64,000 bases of DNA, taken from CPC320 sp002336405 (GTDB lineage: Bacteria > Pseudomonadota > Alphaproteobacteria > Rhodobacterales > Rhodobacteraceae). A program made the position numbers and the translations under genes. The DNA lies in NCBI GenBank assembly GCA_949372595.1, contig CASIAN010000032.1, positions 8,953 through 72,952 on the forward strand, in the 5' to 3' direction. A model generated the notes under the pieces. It had not been told where the DNA came from. It did no database searches and saw only the letters and a list, made by a program, of their open reading frames with translations. Shown in pieces: positions 16,063-24,484 of the stretch (its first letter is position 1; every line of letters begins with the position of its first letter).

Positions 16063-18104
16063 CCGAAAGCATCGTCTTTTCGCCGTCGTTGCCATTGCCG
16101 GTTATTGGATTGGCCGCTCTGGTTGTGGTCGTGCTCACCGGTATCGCACTCTGGCGTGGTCTCAGTGGATGGGCACTGCGCGGGTCTGGGGCGCTGCTGG
16201 TGGTCGGCGCATTGCTACAGCCAATGTACCAAAGCGAAGACCGCACCCCACTTAAAGATATTGTAGTGGTTTTGGTCGATCAAAGCGCGAGCCAGTCGCT
16301 GGCAGATCGCGCGACCCTAACGCAAAATCGCGTGACCCAGATTGAGGCTGCTCTGGCGGCCCGCCCCAACACCCAAGTCCACCAGATTGAGGTGAAAGAC
16401 GGCCCAGATGACACCGGCAGTCTGCTGATGACCGCCCTGTCCGAACAGCTGTCCAAATTGCCTAACGAACGCATTGCCGGGATTATTGTATTATCGGACG
16501 GTCATCTGCATGACCTTGAATTGGCGCCAGATTTGCCAGCGCCACTGCATCTATTACTCAGCGGCAGACCAACTGACTGGGACCGCAGGGTGATTGTAAA
16601 AAATGCTCCCGCCTTTGCAATTCTGGACGAGGAAATCACCCTGACGCTGAGGGTCGAAGACAGCGGCGCTGCCCCAGCAACCTCGGCGATTGTCCCACTG
16701 ATCATTTCAGTGGATGGCGGTCCCTCGCAAAGCTATCAAGTGCCGCTTGACCAAGACCTGAGCCTGCCGATAACGCTGCCGCACGCAGGCAGAAATATCA
16801 TCCAATTTGAGACCCCCAAAGTCACCGGTGAGTTGACAGATCGAAACAACAGCGCATTGGTTCAGATCAATGGCGTGCGTGATCGCTTGCGGGTATTGCT
16901 GGTTTCTGGCCAACCCCACGCAGGCGGTCGAATTTGGCGGAACCTTTTGAAATCAGACAGTGCCGTCGATCTGGTGCATTTCACAATCTTGCGGTCACCT
17001 AACAAACAAGACGGCGTGCCGGTGGATGAGCTGTCACTTATTCCGTTTCCAACCCGAGAATTGTTCATGGAAAAAATCCATGATTTCGACCTGATTATCT
17101 TTGATCGGTATAAACGCAGGGGCATCTTACCCGCACTTTATCTCGAAAACGTTGTGGATTATGTACAAAACGGCGGCGCTGTTCTGGTGGCTGCGGGTTC
17201 AGATTTTGCCAGCGCCAACAGTCTGTATCGCTCACCACTCAGCGCCATCCTTCCCGCCAAACCGACAGCCCGCGTGGTCACAAAGCCGTTTCGCCCCACG
17301 TTAACTGCGGTGGGGCAAAAGCATCCGGTAACCGCTGATCTGTCCAGCGATAAGACTGAGTGGGGCCGGTGGCTGCGCCAGATAGAAGTCACCCAAACCT
17401 CAGGGCACATTCTGATGTCCGGCGCGGATGAACGGCCACTTTTGATCCTTGACCGCCAAGGCGAGGGCCGCGTGGCGCTATTGGCTTCCGATCACGCTTG
17501 GCTCTGGCACAGAGGTTTTGAAGGCGGTGGGCCCCAGCGTGAATTGCTGCGTCGGCTGGCACATTGGATGATGAAAGAACCAGACCTCGAGGAGGAAACG
17601 CTCACTGCCCTTGCCTATGGCGAAGGCTTGAAAATCATCCGCCAAAGCTTGAAAGACAACATCGCGCCCGTTACCGTGATCTCGCCCCGTGGCAACAAGA
17701 GCCTGCTAAATTTGAAACAGACCACACCGGGCCGGTTTGAAGCCGACTTGCCGACGGATGAGCTGGGTCTTTATCGGCTCACAGGGGACGATCAATCAAG
17801 TGTGATCGGACTTGGCCCCACCGCCCCGAGAGAGTTTGAACATACTATTGCGACGGCGGAACTTTTACAGCCGCTAATTGCATCCACCGGCGGCGGTGTC
17901 ATCCAAATGACCGCAGCCCTGCCCGGGCTCAGAGATGTGCGCCCAGGGCGCAAAGCGGCAGGTCGGGGATGGATTGGCCTCACGCCCCGCCAAGCCTTTG
18001 AAACCCGAGATATCACCCAGCTGGCGCTGTTACCACCATGGGTAGTTTTACTATTGATTGCAGGCTTGATGACAGCTGGCTGGCTCAGAGAGGGTCAACG
18101 GTGA
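16059..18104 (+). CDS. Large membrane protein with vWA/glutamine-amidotransferase-like domains
   Basis: 681 residues, start overlapping the DUF4159 stop (ATGA). Two N-terminal membrane segments (VIGLAALVVVVLTGIALW and LRGSGALLVVGALLQPM) are followed by a vWA-like segment IVVVLVDQSASQS. The middle part (VLLVSGQPHAGGRIWRNLL, FDLIIFDRY, VQNGGAVLVAAG) has the fold signature of class I glutamine-amidotransferase-like domains, lacking an obvious catalytic Cys. A final membrane helix (LLPPWVVLLLIAGLMTAGWL) ends the protein. It completes the MoxR operon; the set may be a membrane-bound surveillance or assembly complex, which is inference. Confidence 0.85.
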   Translation: MTESIVFSPSLPLPVIGLAALVVVVLTGIALWRGLSGWALRGSGALLVVGALLQPMYQSEDRTPLKDIVVVLVDQSASQSLADRATLTQNRVTQIEAALAARPNTQVHQIEVKDGPDDTGSLLMTALSEQLSKLPNERIAGIIVLSDGHLHDLELAPDLPAPLHLLLSGRPTDWDRRVIVKNAPAFAILDEEITLTLRVEDSGAAPATSAIVPLIISVDGGPSQSYQVPLDQDLSLPITLPHAGRNIIQFETPKVTGELTDRNNSALVQINGVRDRLRVLLVSGQPHAGGRIWRNLLKSDSAVDLVHFTILRSPNKQDGVPVDELSLIPFPTRELFMEKIHDFDLIIFDRYKRRGILPALYLENVVDYVQNGGAVLVAAGSDFASANSLYRSPLSAILPAKPTARVVTKPFRPTLTAVGQKHPVTADLSSDKTEWGRWLRQIEVTQTSGHILMSGADERPLLILDRQGEGRVALLASDHAWLWHRGFEGGGPQRELLRRLAHWMMKEPDLEEETLTALAYGEGLKIIRQSLKDNIAPVTVISPRGNKSLLNLKQTTPGRFEADLPTDELGLYRLTGDDQSSVIGLGPTAPREFEHTIATAELLQPLIASTGGGVIQMTAALPGLRDVRPGRKAAGRGWIGLTPRQAFETRDITQLALLPPWVVLLLIAGLMTAGWLREGQR

Positions 18105-18201
18105 CCATGCCGTTCCCCCCGTTTTATAGCTGTGACAGCGGCTCTTGCACCGACAGAATTGTTTGCGCTACTGTCACAAAGAAAACGAAGGACCCAGCAT
18201 T

Positions 18202-19224
18202 ATGAGCACCGCGCCCCGCCACCCTTTGACACTTCGCGATGTCTCTCAAGCATCCGGCGTGTCAGAAATGACTGTTAGCCGTGTCTTGCGCAATCGCGGT
18301 GATGTCAGTCAAAACACCCGCGACAAAGTCCTTTTGGCAGCCAAACAGCTCGGTTATGTCCCCAATAAAATTGCCGGTGCATTGGCCAGTCAACGCGTCA
18401 ACCTCGTCGCAGTCATTATTCCATCTCTCAGCAATATGGTATTTCCCGAAGTTATGACTGGAATAAGTGAGGTCCTTGAAACCACGGATTTGCAACCGGT
18501 GGTGGGAGTGACCGACTATCTACCTGAAAAAGAAGAACGGGTGCTGTATGAAATGCTGTCATGGCGGCCCTCGGGGATAATTATCGCCGGACTGGAGCAT
18601 TCCGAGAACTCAGCTATTATGTTGAAAGCCTCAGGTATTCCAGTGGTTGAGATCATGGATATTGACGGCAGCCCTGTGGATGCGATGGTCGGTATTTCAC
18701 ACCGTCGCGCCGGACGGGAAATGGCAGTCTCAATTCTGAAGGCGGGCTACCGTAAAATCGGATTTCTGGGCACAAAAATGCCGTTGGACCACCGGGCACG
18801 CAAACGCTTTGAAGGCTTTACCGAAGCTTTGGCAAAAAGTGGCGTCGAAGTGACAGACCAAGAATTTTACTCTGGCGGCTCGGCCCTCGTCAAGGGACGC
18901 GAGATGACGCAAGAATTATTGCGACGCAATCCTAAACTGGATTTCTTGTATTTCTCCAATGATTTGATCGGCGCCGGTGGATTGCTGTATCTGATCGAGC
19001 AGGGTATCGATATCCCAAATCAGATTGGGCTAGCGGGCTTTAACGGGGTTGAATTATTACAGGGCTTACCTCGACAATTGGCCACGATGGATGCCTGCCG
19101 CAATGAAATTGGCCGCAAAGCTGCGGAAATGATTGTCCAGCAGGTCAGCGACCCGAAAGGCGCGTTCGAAAGGGTACAAGAATTGGTGCCAAAGATCGAC
19201 TTTGGTGATACGTTAAAACGCTGA
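18202..19224 (+). CDS. LacI-family transcriptional regulator (GntR/gluconate-type)
   Basis: 340 residues from the ATG at 18202 (MSTAPRHPLT). The N-terminal LacI helix-turn-helix is complete (LRDVSQASGVSEMTVSRVL), followed by the hinge helix NKIAGALASQ and a periplasmic-binding-protein-like effector domain (VAVIIPSLSNMVFPEV to DFLYFSNDLIGAGG). The wording is closest to the gluconate-operon branch as I remember it, but no sugar genes are adjacent, so its targets are elsewhere or unknown. Confidence 0.88.
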   Translation: MSTAPRHPLTLRDVSQASGVSEMTVSRVLRNRGDVSQNTRDKVLLAAKQLGYVPNKIAGALASQRVNLVAVIIPSLSNMVFPEVMTGISEVLETTDLQPVVGVTDYLPEKEERVLYEMLSWRPSGIIIAGLEHSENSAIMLKASGIPVVEIMDIDGSPVDAMVGISHRRAGREMAVSILKAGYRKIGFLGTKMPLDHRARKRFEGFTEALAKSGVEVTDQEFYSGGSALVKGREMTQELLRRNPKLDFLYFSNDLIGAGGLLYLIEQGIDIPNQIGLAGFNGVELLQGLPRQLATMDACRNEIGRKAAEMIVQQVSDPKGAFERVQELVPKIDFGDTLKR

Positions 19225-19580
19225 TGGCCACGCAGTCTCAATACCGCTGCAACGGCCGTCACCGATCACACAGCTTGACAAAAACTATGACATCCGCGCC
19301 CATGCACCCATACACCCCGCAGCTTGGGAGTTTGCGCGAAACAAAAAAAGCAGATCAGGCCCACCCGCTGCGCCACGCAGTCGCCACCGCAACCGGTTGC
19401 GCCCTTTGACACTGCCGCGTTCTGCGCTCCGGCTGTAATAATTTCGTTTTTGACCCCGGACGATCTGGTAAAAATTGTAACTGGCAAGACGAGCTTGGCA
19501 TAGGCCAGAATACTAACTCGTGTCATTTGGGCGTTAGTTTAGTTGAGTGCAATAAGACAAACTATGGAAAGGCGTCTGCA
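19225..19580. other. Intergenic stretch without recognised gene
   Basis: A minus-strand open frame covers 19266-19526 but shows no domain and a Cys-rich, unlikely second half, so it is not called. No hairpin terminator was seen after the LacI gene. The DUF1045 promoter should lie near the right end. Confidence 0.4.
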
Positions 19581-20264
19581 ATGAAACTGAACCGGTTTGC
19601 GGTCTATTACACGCCACACCGAGGCGCCTTGGCCGAATTTGGCGCCGCGTGGCTGGGTTGGGATATCGCGAGCGGCAAATCCGTTGCACACCCGCAGCTT
19701 GCCCATTTGCCGATACCGGTTGCCAATATAACAGCAACACCGCACAAATACGGGTTCCATGCCACTATAAAGCCGCCGTTTCGCCTGGCTGACGGCCATA
19801 GCTTTACCGCGCTGCAAGGGGCTTTGGAAACCCTGTGTAAAGGCCTAAGCCCGGTGCAAACCGAGGGTCTGTGCCTGACCCAACTGGGGCGTTTTCTGGC
19901 TTTGACAGTGCGAAACCCACCCCCAGCGCTGCTGGCGCTCGCCAGAACTGCGGTTAAAGACCTTGACCAGTTCCGCGCGCCTGCATCCGCCAGAGAGCTT
20001 GCGCGCCGCCGCCAATCAAACCTGAGTGCCCGTCAAGAAGCGTTACTGGTGAACTGGGGCTATCCCTATGTTCTTGATGAATTTCGATTTCACATGACCC
20101 TGACGGGCAAGTTGAGTAAAAGCAACGCACCTGCGGTCCTATCCGCGCTGGAACCAATCCTGAGCCCGTTGATAACGCCGTTCTGCCTTGATGCTCTGAG
20201 CCTTGTGGGCGAAGATGATACTGGCCGGTTTCACGAGATTTCCCGGTTTATACTGTCGGGGTAA
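19581..20264 (+). CDS. DUF1045 / 2H-phosphoesterase-like protein of phosphonate loci
   Basis: 227 residues from the ATG at 19581 (MKLNRFAVYY). Two spaced histidine motifs, KYGFHATIKPPF near residue 60 and EFRFHMTLTG near residue 175, are the HxT signatures of the 2H phosphoesterase superfamily. DUF1045 genes typically accompany phnN and phnM in C-P lyase loci, and may act on phosphorylated ribose intermediates; the exact reaction is not established. It is convergent with phnN and overlaps its end by 34 bp. Confidence 0.85.
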   Translation: MKLNRFAVYYTPHRGALAEFGAAWLGWDIASGKSVAHPQLAHLPIPVANITATPHKYGFHATIKPPFRLADGHSFTALQGALETLCKGLSPVQTEGLCLTQLGRFLALTVRNPPPALLALARTAVKDLDQFRAPASARELARRRQSNLSARQEALLVNWGYPYVLDEFRFHMTLTGKLSKSNAPAVLSALEPILSPLITPFCLDALSLVGEDDTGRFHEISRFILSG

Positions 20265-20791
20265 AGAGCACCTAATATGGTTTCTATCGTCTGGTCCAAG
20301 GTGCGGGAATTATCAACTGTTAGCACCCGCAACCCTTTTGGCAGGGCAAAGCCAGAGCGTGCCAACCGCGCCAAAATCTGTTCTGCGCTCTCACGGCCCC
20401 GGCCTTGCAGACGCGCAACCAACACCGAACTGGGGGCGGTCAAAGACAGCACAATCATCTTGTCAAACTGCCTGTCGGCCGTTTTGAGAACACCGCGCGA
20501 AAGATTGACCAACGCATCCCCACCCTCAGACAGACAGGCCAGTTGCTGCGCAGCAATCCCGTACCGCAAGCCATGCGCCTGCCAATGCAGCGCAAACGTC
20601 TGGTCGGCCACATGCTGGGCAAACTCTTGGTCGCTCACCGCATCAAACGCTTCCCCACCGACATGCGCCGGACGGGTGATCATCCGGCACACCAAATGCA
20701 GCTTGGGCCGGCGCGCTACCAAGCCCGCCATTACGCTGTCTTTACCAACACCAGATGGACCAACAACCGCAATAAGGCGACCTTTACTCAT
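20231..20791 (-). CDS. phnN: Ribose 1,5-bisphosphokinase PhnN
   Basis: 186 residues. It phosphorylates ribose 1,5-bisphosphate to PRPP, the salvage step that follows C-P lyase cleavage. The guanylate-kinase-like P-loop AVVGPSGVGKDSVMAG is intact, as are RMITRPAHVGGEAFDAV and the LARLARSGFALPKG segment. The start overlaps the stop of the phnL remnant by ATGA. The gene looks whole although the upstream phnL is decayed, so it could still serve PRPP synthesis or be an early-stage leftover. Confidence 0.88.
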   Translation of the reverse strand: MSKGRLIAVVGPSGVGKDSVMAGLVARRPKLHLVCRMITRPAHVGGEAFDAVSDQEFAQHVADQTFALHWQAHGLRYGIAAQQLACLSEGGDALVNLSRGVLKTADRQFDKMIVLSLTAPSSVLVARLQGRGRESAEQILARLARSGFALPKGLRVLTVDNSRTLDQTIETILGALYPDSINREIS

Positions 20792-21270
20792 GCCACAGAC
20801 CTCAAAAAACAGGTGACATCAACACAGTGGTCACAGACCCTTTGCCAGACAGCTTCACAGCCAAAAGAACCAATAATCACATCACCGCTGGCTTTGACAT
20901 CCAAGTTCATTTCAAGCAACACGTTGCGGTTGGTTCCATCAAGACCAGCGGTAGGCCCATCCAGTAACTGCGCCAGATAACCATAGCCAAAGCCGCACGC
21001 AAGATTGACCCGCTGCTGTTGGTCGCCAGAGAATGCTATCAAGCAGAGTTGCCGCAGCGTCTTGGGCAGGTCGAACTGTGTCAATAATTCAGCTGCCCGC
21101 GCCAAAGCCTTTGGGCACGCGGTGCCCACTTGCAACAAAGTTTTGGCCACAACGTGCAGTGCGGACGCCCGGGGTGCGACCTCCAGAAACTGGCCTACAT
21201 AGCAAGGCATATGATGCCGCAAAACGAGGATCTCACAAGGTTCTACTTTGGACACCTCAAAGTCTAACAC
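20788..21270 (-). pseudogene. phnL: PhnL remnant (C-P lyase ABC-type subunit), truncated and degraded
   Basis: 160 codons matching only the second half of PhnL. ABC-type motifs are recognisable but damaged: CYVGQFLEVAPRASALHVV is the family's GYVSQFLRVIPR region, AFSGDQQQRVNLACGF replaces SGGEQQRVN, LLDGPTAGLD replaces LLLDEPTASLD (Walker B Glu lost), and IIGSFGCEAV replaces the switch-His IFHDE region. The Walker A part is missing: a TAA closes the frame just upstream of base 21270 and no P-loop is found in the next 290 bases. The gene cannot be an active ATPase. Confidence 0.85.
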
Positions 21271-21562
21271 GATACTCTGTCCTGTTTATTCGGGGTGAAG
21301 TTTTTGTAAAGTTGTTCGGCACCAAACATATCGGCCTACCCTTTGAAAATGCGAATGAAAATTCGCGGAAATTGCCCCCTATCAGACCTGCAAAACCAAA
21401 CCAATCCAACTGCCCTGCGCTATTATTTAAGAATCTCCAAACGCCCTCCTAACGGTTACCCTATCGGGATAAGCGCCTGCGTCTGTGCATATAAGTCTAG
21501 AGGCTCTATCCCCCCAGATCAATGCTGCCCAAATGAAGTGGATCATCTAATACCGTCAGACG

Positions 21563-22273
21563 CTAGGGTTTGGCTTTGGCCAATCTCAGCCCCGCTTCCA
21601 AGGTAATAGCCGCACTGTCGATAACCGGAATACCAATTTCCTCAGTCAGAGTGGCCGCGATTGTTGCCCCAAACATATTCGTGCACATAATCAAAATCAC
21701 ATCAGGGGCGTGTTTGGCCACGTCACGCACCATCTGGGCCGTCACGGCGGGCTCAATCATCGCATAATCGTTGCTCAGCGCCCCGCCGTGATGTCGCTCA
21801 CCGAGGCAGCTAAATCCAAGGCTCTGATAATTATCAATGATTTTCTGCTGCACATCGGCGGTATACGGCGAGACTAGGCCAAAGGTCTTGGCGCTGATAT
21901 CAGCCATAAAACGATTGATTTCCAGAACACAGCTGCCTGCAGGAACACCCGTCTTTTTGGTGAAAAATCTGCAAAATTCAAGATCATGGTCGACCCCAAG
22001 CCAACTGGCCGAAGTTCCGCCCCAAACCACGCAATCAACCTCTGCGTCGCACAGTAATGCGCCCGCAGCAACCTGCCCCGCCAAGGTAAATTGCGCTAAA
22101 GATGCCAGATCCAAAGTGATATCTATCACTCCCAGACGCGAAAAATGAAACGTCGCCTCGGACCGGGGCGCCACGCAGACCGCAAGCGGCTCCAAAACTG
22201 AATTAGACGAGGGCAACACAATACCGACCCGCTTGGGGGATCTGTACTGCAATATGCGGCCTGCCGGCGTCAA
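21563..22273 (-). CDS. Asp/Glu racemase-fold enzyme (maleate isomerase / decarboxylase-like)
   Basis: 236 residues. The family is marked by VGIVLPSSNSVLEP at the N-terminus and VILIMCTNMFGAT with the second catalytic Cys near residue 195. The first catalytic position, normally GCTS in maleate isomerases, reads VVWGGTSASW: Gly in place of Cys. One-Cys members include arylmalonate decarboxylase, so decarboxylation or a different isomerisation is possible. It overlaps the SDR gene upstream by 4 bases, so the two probably act in one pathway; the substrate is unknown. Confidence 0.75.
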   Translation of the reverse strand: MTPAGRILQYRSPKRVGIVLPSSNSVLEPLAVCVAPRSEATFHFSRLGVIDITLDLASLAQFTLAGQVAAGALLCDAEVDCVVWGGTSASWLGVDHDLEFCRFFTKKTGVPAGSCVLEINRFMADISAKTFGLVSPYTADVQQKIIDNYQSLGFSCLGERHHGGALSNDYAMIEPAVTAQMVRDVAKHAPDVILIMCTNMFGATIAATLTEEIGIPVIDSAAITLEAGLRLAKAKP

Positions 22274-23052
22274 ATAATCGACCGCCGCGAGGCGATACCG
22301 CCATCAACGGTAAAAATAGCACCAGACGTATAGCCCGAGCGGTAGGACGCCAAAAATACGATTAAATCCGAGATTTCATACTTATGGGCCGGGCGCCCTA
22401 GCGGATATGTCGCCTCTAATTCTGTATAGCGGTTGGCATCGCCCAACTCTGAGGCCGCGCGTTTTTTCAACATATTATAAATACGGTCAGTATCCACCGG
22501 CCCAGGATTTACGCCAACCACGCGGATATTATCGGCCAAACTGTTGCCGCCCAACGCTCGGGTGAACGCCATCAGGCTGGCATTGCCCGTTGTGCCCGCG
22601 ATGTATTTTGCGTCAAAGACTTCGCCGCCATTGCCAATATTATTAATGATGACGCCAACGCCTGCAGCCTGCATCTTTTTATAAAATAACCGGCAAAGAT
22701 TAATATACCCCATCACCTTGAGATCCCACCCCTTACGCCACGCCTCTTCGTCAACGTCCCACAGGCTGCCACTTGGTATAGCGCCGGCATTGTTGACCAA
22801 AATATCCACAGACCCGACGGCCTCAGACAGCGCTGCGCAGGCACCGGGTTGGGCGAGGTCGCTAGAATAAAGTGTGACCTCAACGGCATGGTTCGCTATA
22901 ATCCGCTCCTTCAGCGCTTCAAGCTTGTCGGTGCTGCGGGCGGTCAAATGAAGATGCGCCTTTTCTGCGGCAAAGGTTTCGGCCAGATGCGCACCGATCC
23001 CCATCGAGGCACCGGTGATCAGAACGTGTTTTCCGCTAAGTTGAAGATCCAT
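22270..23052 (-). CDS. Short-chain dehydrogenase/reductase with altered active site
   Basis: 260 residues with a classical SDR fold: LITGASMGIGAHLAE (NAD(P) binding), DILVNNAGAIPSG, and VNPGPVDTDR. The usual YxxxK catalytic pair is not in place: the segment reads KYIAGTTGNASLMAFTRAL, where the Lys position aligns with Asn and the expected Tyr position with Gly (a Tyr sits three residues earlier). Similar variants exist in a subgroup of SDRs as I remember, so it may be a divergent but functional enzyme. It is 24 bp from the Zn-dehydrogenase gene and overlaps the racemase-fold gene. Confidence 0.8.
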   Translation of the reverse strand: MDLQLSGKHVLITGASMGIGAHLAETFAAEKAHLHLTARSTDKLEALKERIIANHAVEVTLYSSDLAQPGACAALSEAVGSVDILVNNAGAIPSGSLWDVDEEAWRKGWDLKVMGYINLCRLFYKKMQAAGVGVIINNIGNGGEVFDAKYIAGTTGNASLMAFTRALGGNSLADNIRVVGVNPGPVDTDRIYNMLKKRAASELGDANRYTELEATYPLGRPAHKYEISDLIVFLASYRSGYTSGAIFTVDGGIASRRSII

Positions 23053-23076
23053 CTAGGTTTCCTTGTAATATCGGCA

Positions 23077-24117
23077 TTACTCAAAGGTGAGCACGCTTCG
23101 CCCCTCAACCGTGCCGTTGATCAAATCAGACAACGCCTCATTGATGGCATCGAAAGGCCGTTGGTTGATAACACCCTTTATTTTACCACCAGCCGCCAGC
23201 GCCAAAACTTCGGTCATTTCCTGACGGTTTGACGCAGAACTACCAATGACCTGCAGACCCCGCTCAATAACCTCATGGGCGTAAAAAGTCATCTGGTCGG
23301 CTGGAACCCCGGTTAGTACAATCTTGGCCCGCGGGTTACAGGCGGCCAGCATCAGCGGCCAGGTGGCGGCAACGGGTGCAAAGTTCACACAACCGTCAGC
23401 GCCACCCAAAGCTTGGATGGACGCACCGGCCTGCACATCGGCGATCACTGTTTCATCGGCACCCAGCGCTTTTGCCGTCAGAAGTTTTTCGGCGTTGATA
23501 TCAACAGCAATCACCCGCACCCCCGACAGTTTAGCAATTTGCACCGCATATTGCCCCAATCCGCCAAGACCAAAAATTGCCAGTGTTTCACCGGGTTGAA
23601 CGGCTGTTTTTCGAAAGGACGCATAGGCCGCCGCACCTGCGCACATCAAAGGCGCCGCCTCTGTCGGAGCGATCCCTTCCGGAATTAGGTTGGCCCATTC
23701 GTGCCGCATACAGACATATTCAGCAAAACAGCCACTGACGTTAAAACCAGTTGCATCAAACTCTCCACAATAGTTTTCGCCACCCGTCAGACATTCTTTG
23801 CAATGGCCACAAGCTCCAAATACATAGCCAATCCCAACCCGGTCGCCAATTTTCAACCGCCCCCCTTCAGCCCCAAGCGCCACAACCCGTCCGACGCCCT
23901 CGTGGCCCATAATCAGCGGTAGCGGATCTGGCGCGGCATGGTCGCCACGCCAGATATGCACATCCGTAAAGCACACGCCGCTGGCTTCTATTTTCACCAG
24001 CACTTCATCCGCCTTCGGCATCGGACGTGGAACAGTTTCTAGCGCAAGTGGTGCGCCATATCCGGTCAGCAAAGCTGCCCGCATTGTCTGTACCTGCGAG
24101 GTATCGTCTTCGGACAT
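23077..24117 (-). CDS. Zinc-dependent alcohol dehydrogenase (MDR family)
   Basis: 346 residues from the ATG at 24117, with GGGAG 8 bases upstream. Catalytic zinc ligands are present in GVCFTDVHIWRGDH and MGHEGVGRV; the structural zinc lobe has the expected Cys residues in GACGHCKECLTGGENYC. The NAD(P) Rossmann motif is IFGLGGLGQYAVQIA. It oxidises an alcohol to an aldehyde, or the reverse. Together with the divergent aldehyde dehydrogenase it would give a two-step alcohol-to-acid conversion. Confidence 0.9.
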   Translation of the reverse strand: MSEDDTSQVQTMRAALLTGYGAPLALETVPRPMPKADEVLVKIEASGVCFTDVHIWRGDHAAPDPLPLIMGHEGVGRVVALGAEGGRLKIGDRVGIGYVFGACGHCKECLTGGENYCGEFDATGFNVSGCFAEYVCMRHEWANLIPEGIAPTEAAPLMCAGAAAYASFRKTAVQPGETLAIFGLGGLGQYAVQIAKLSGVRVIAVDINAEKLLTAKALGADETVIADVQAGASIQALGGADGCVNFAPVAATWPLMLAACNPRAKIVLTGVPADQMTFYAHEVIERGLQVIGSSASNRQEMTEVLALAAGGKIKGVINQRPFDAINEALSDLINGTVEGRSVLTFE

Positions 24118-24484
24118 CAAAAAATCTCCCGTTTAGGTACACCAAATGTGCAAAAGAGATGAAAATGACCCTCGGTGCAGCATCCTTTTCATTAAAATAG
24201 CCGCAAAATAAGCTAATGGTCAAATTTATTTACGAGTAGCTGGCAGGTATCCGCTAGAAAACTGCAGGACGCGAAAATTTGGTATACAAAAATAGATAAT
24301 TTGCACTTTTTTATAGATGTGAGTTAGGATTGCTATCAACAACAATCCCAATTCGGGGTAGTCAGCAGCGGTATCAACAAGTTTGCCCCTTACTGTGACC
24401 GAATGTTAGGACACTTTAGGCGGTGTAACGGGGCCATGTCTCAGCCAATGCCGTTGCCAATAGGGATCACAAAAGAGGATACTT
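24118..24484. promoter_or_regulatory. Divergent control region with GntR-operator-like palindrome
   Basis: 367 bases between the divergent alcohol and aldehyde dehydrogenase genes. It contains ttggtatacaa (24279-24289), close to the TTGTATACAA type palindrome bound by FCD-class GntR regulators, and an imperfect inverted repeat ggattgctatcaacaacaatcc near 24327-24348. A GntR gene lies in the plus-strand operon. No gene fits within the region. Confidence 0.35.

Noticed and set aside
19266..19526. Minus-strand 86-codon frame between LacI and DUF1045 genes
   Set aside because: Cys-rich and compositionally unlike its neighbours, no recognised motif, no ribosome site seen.
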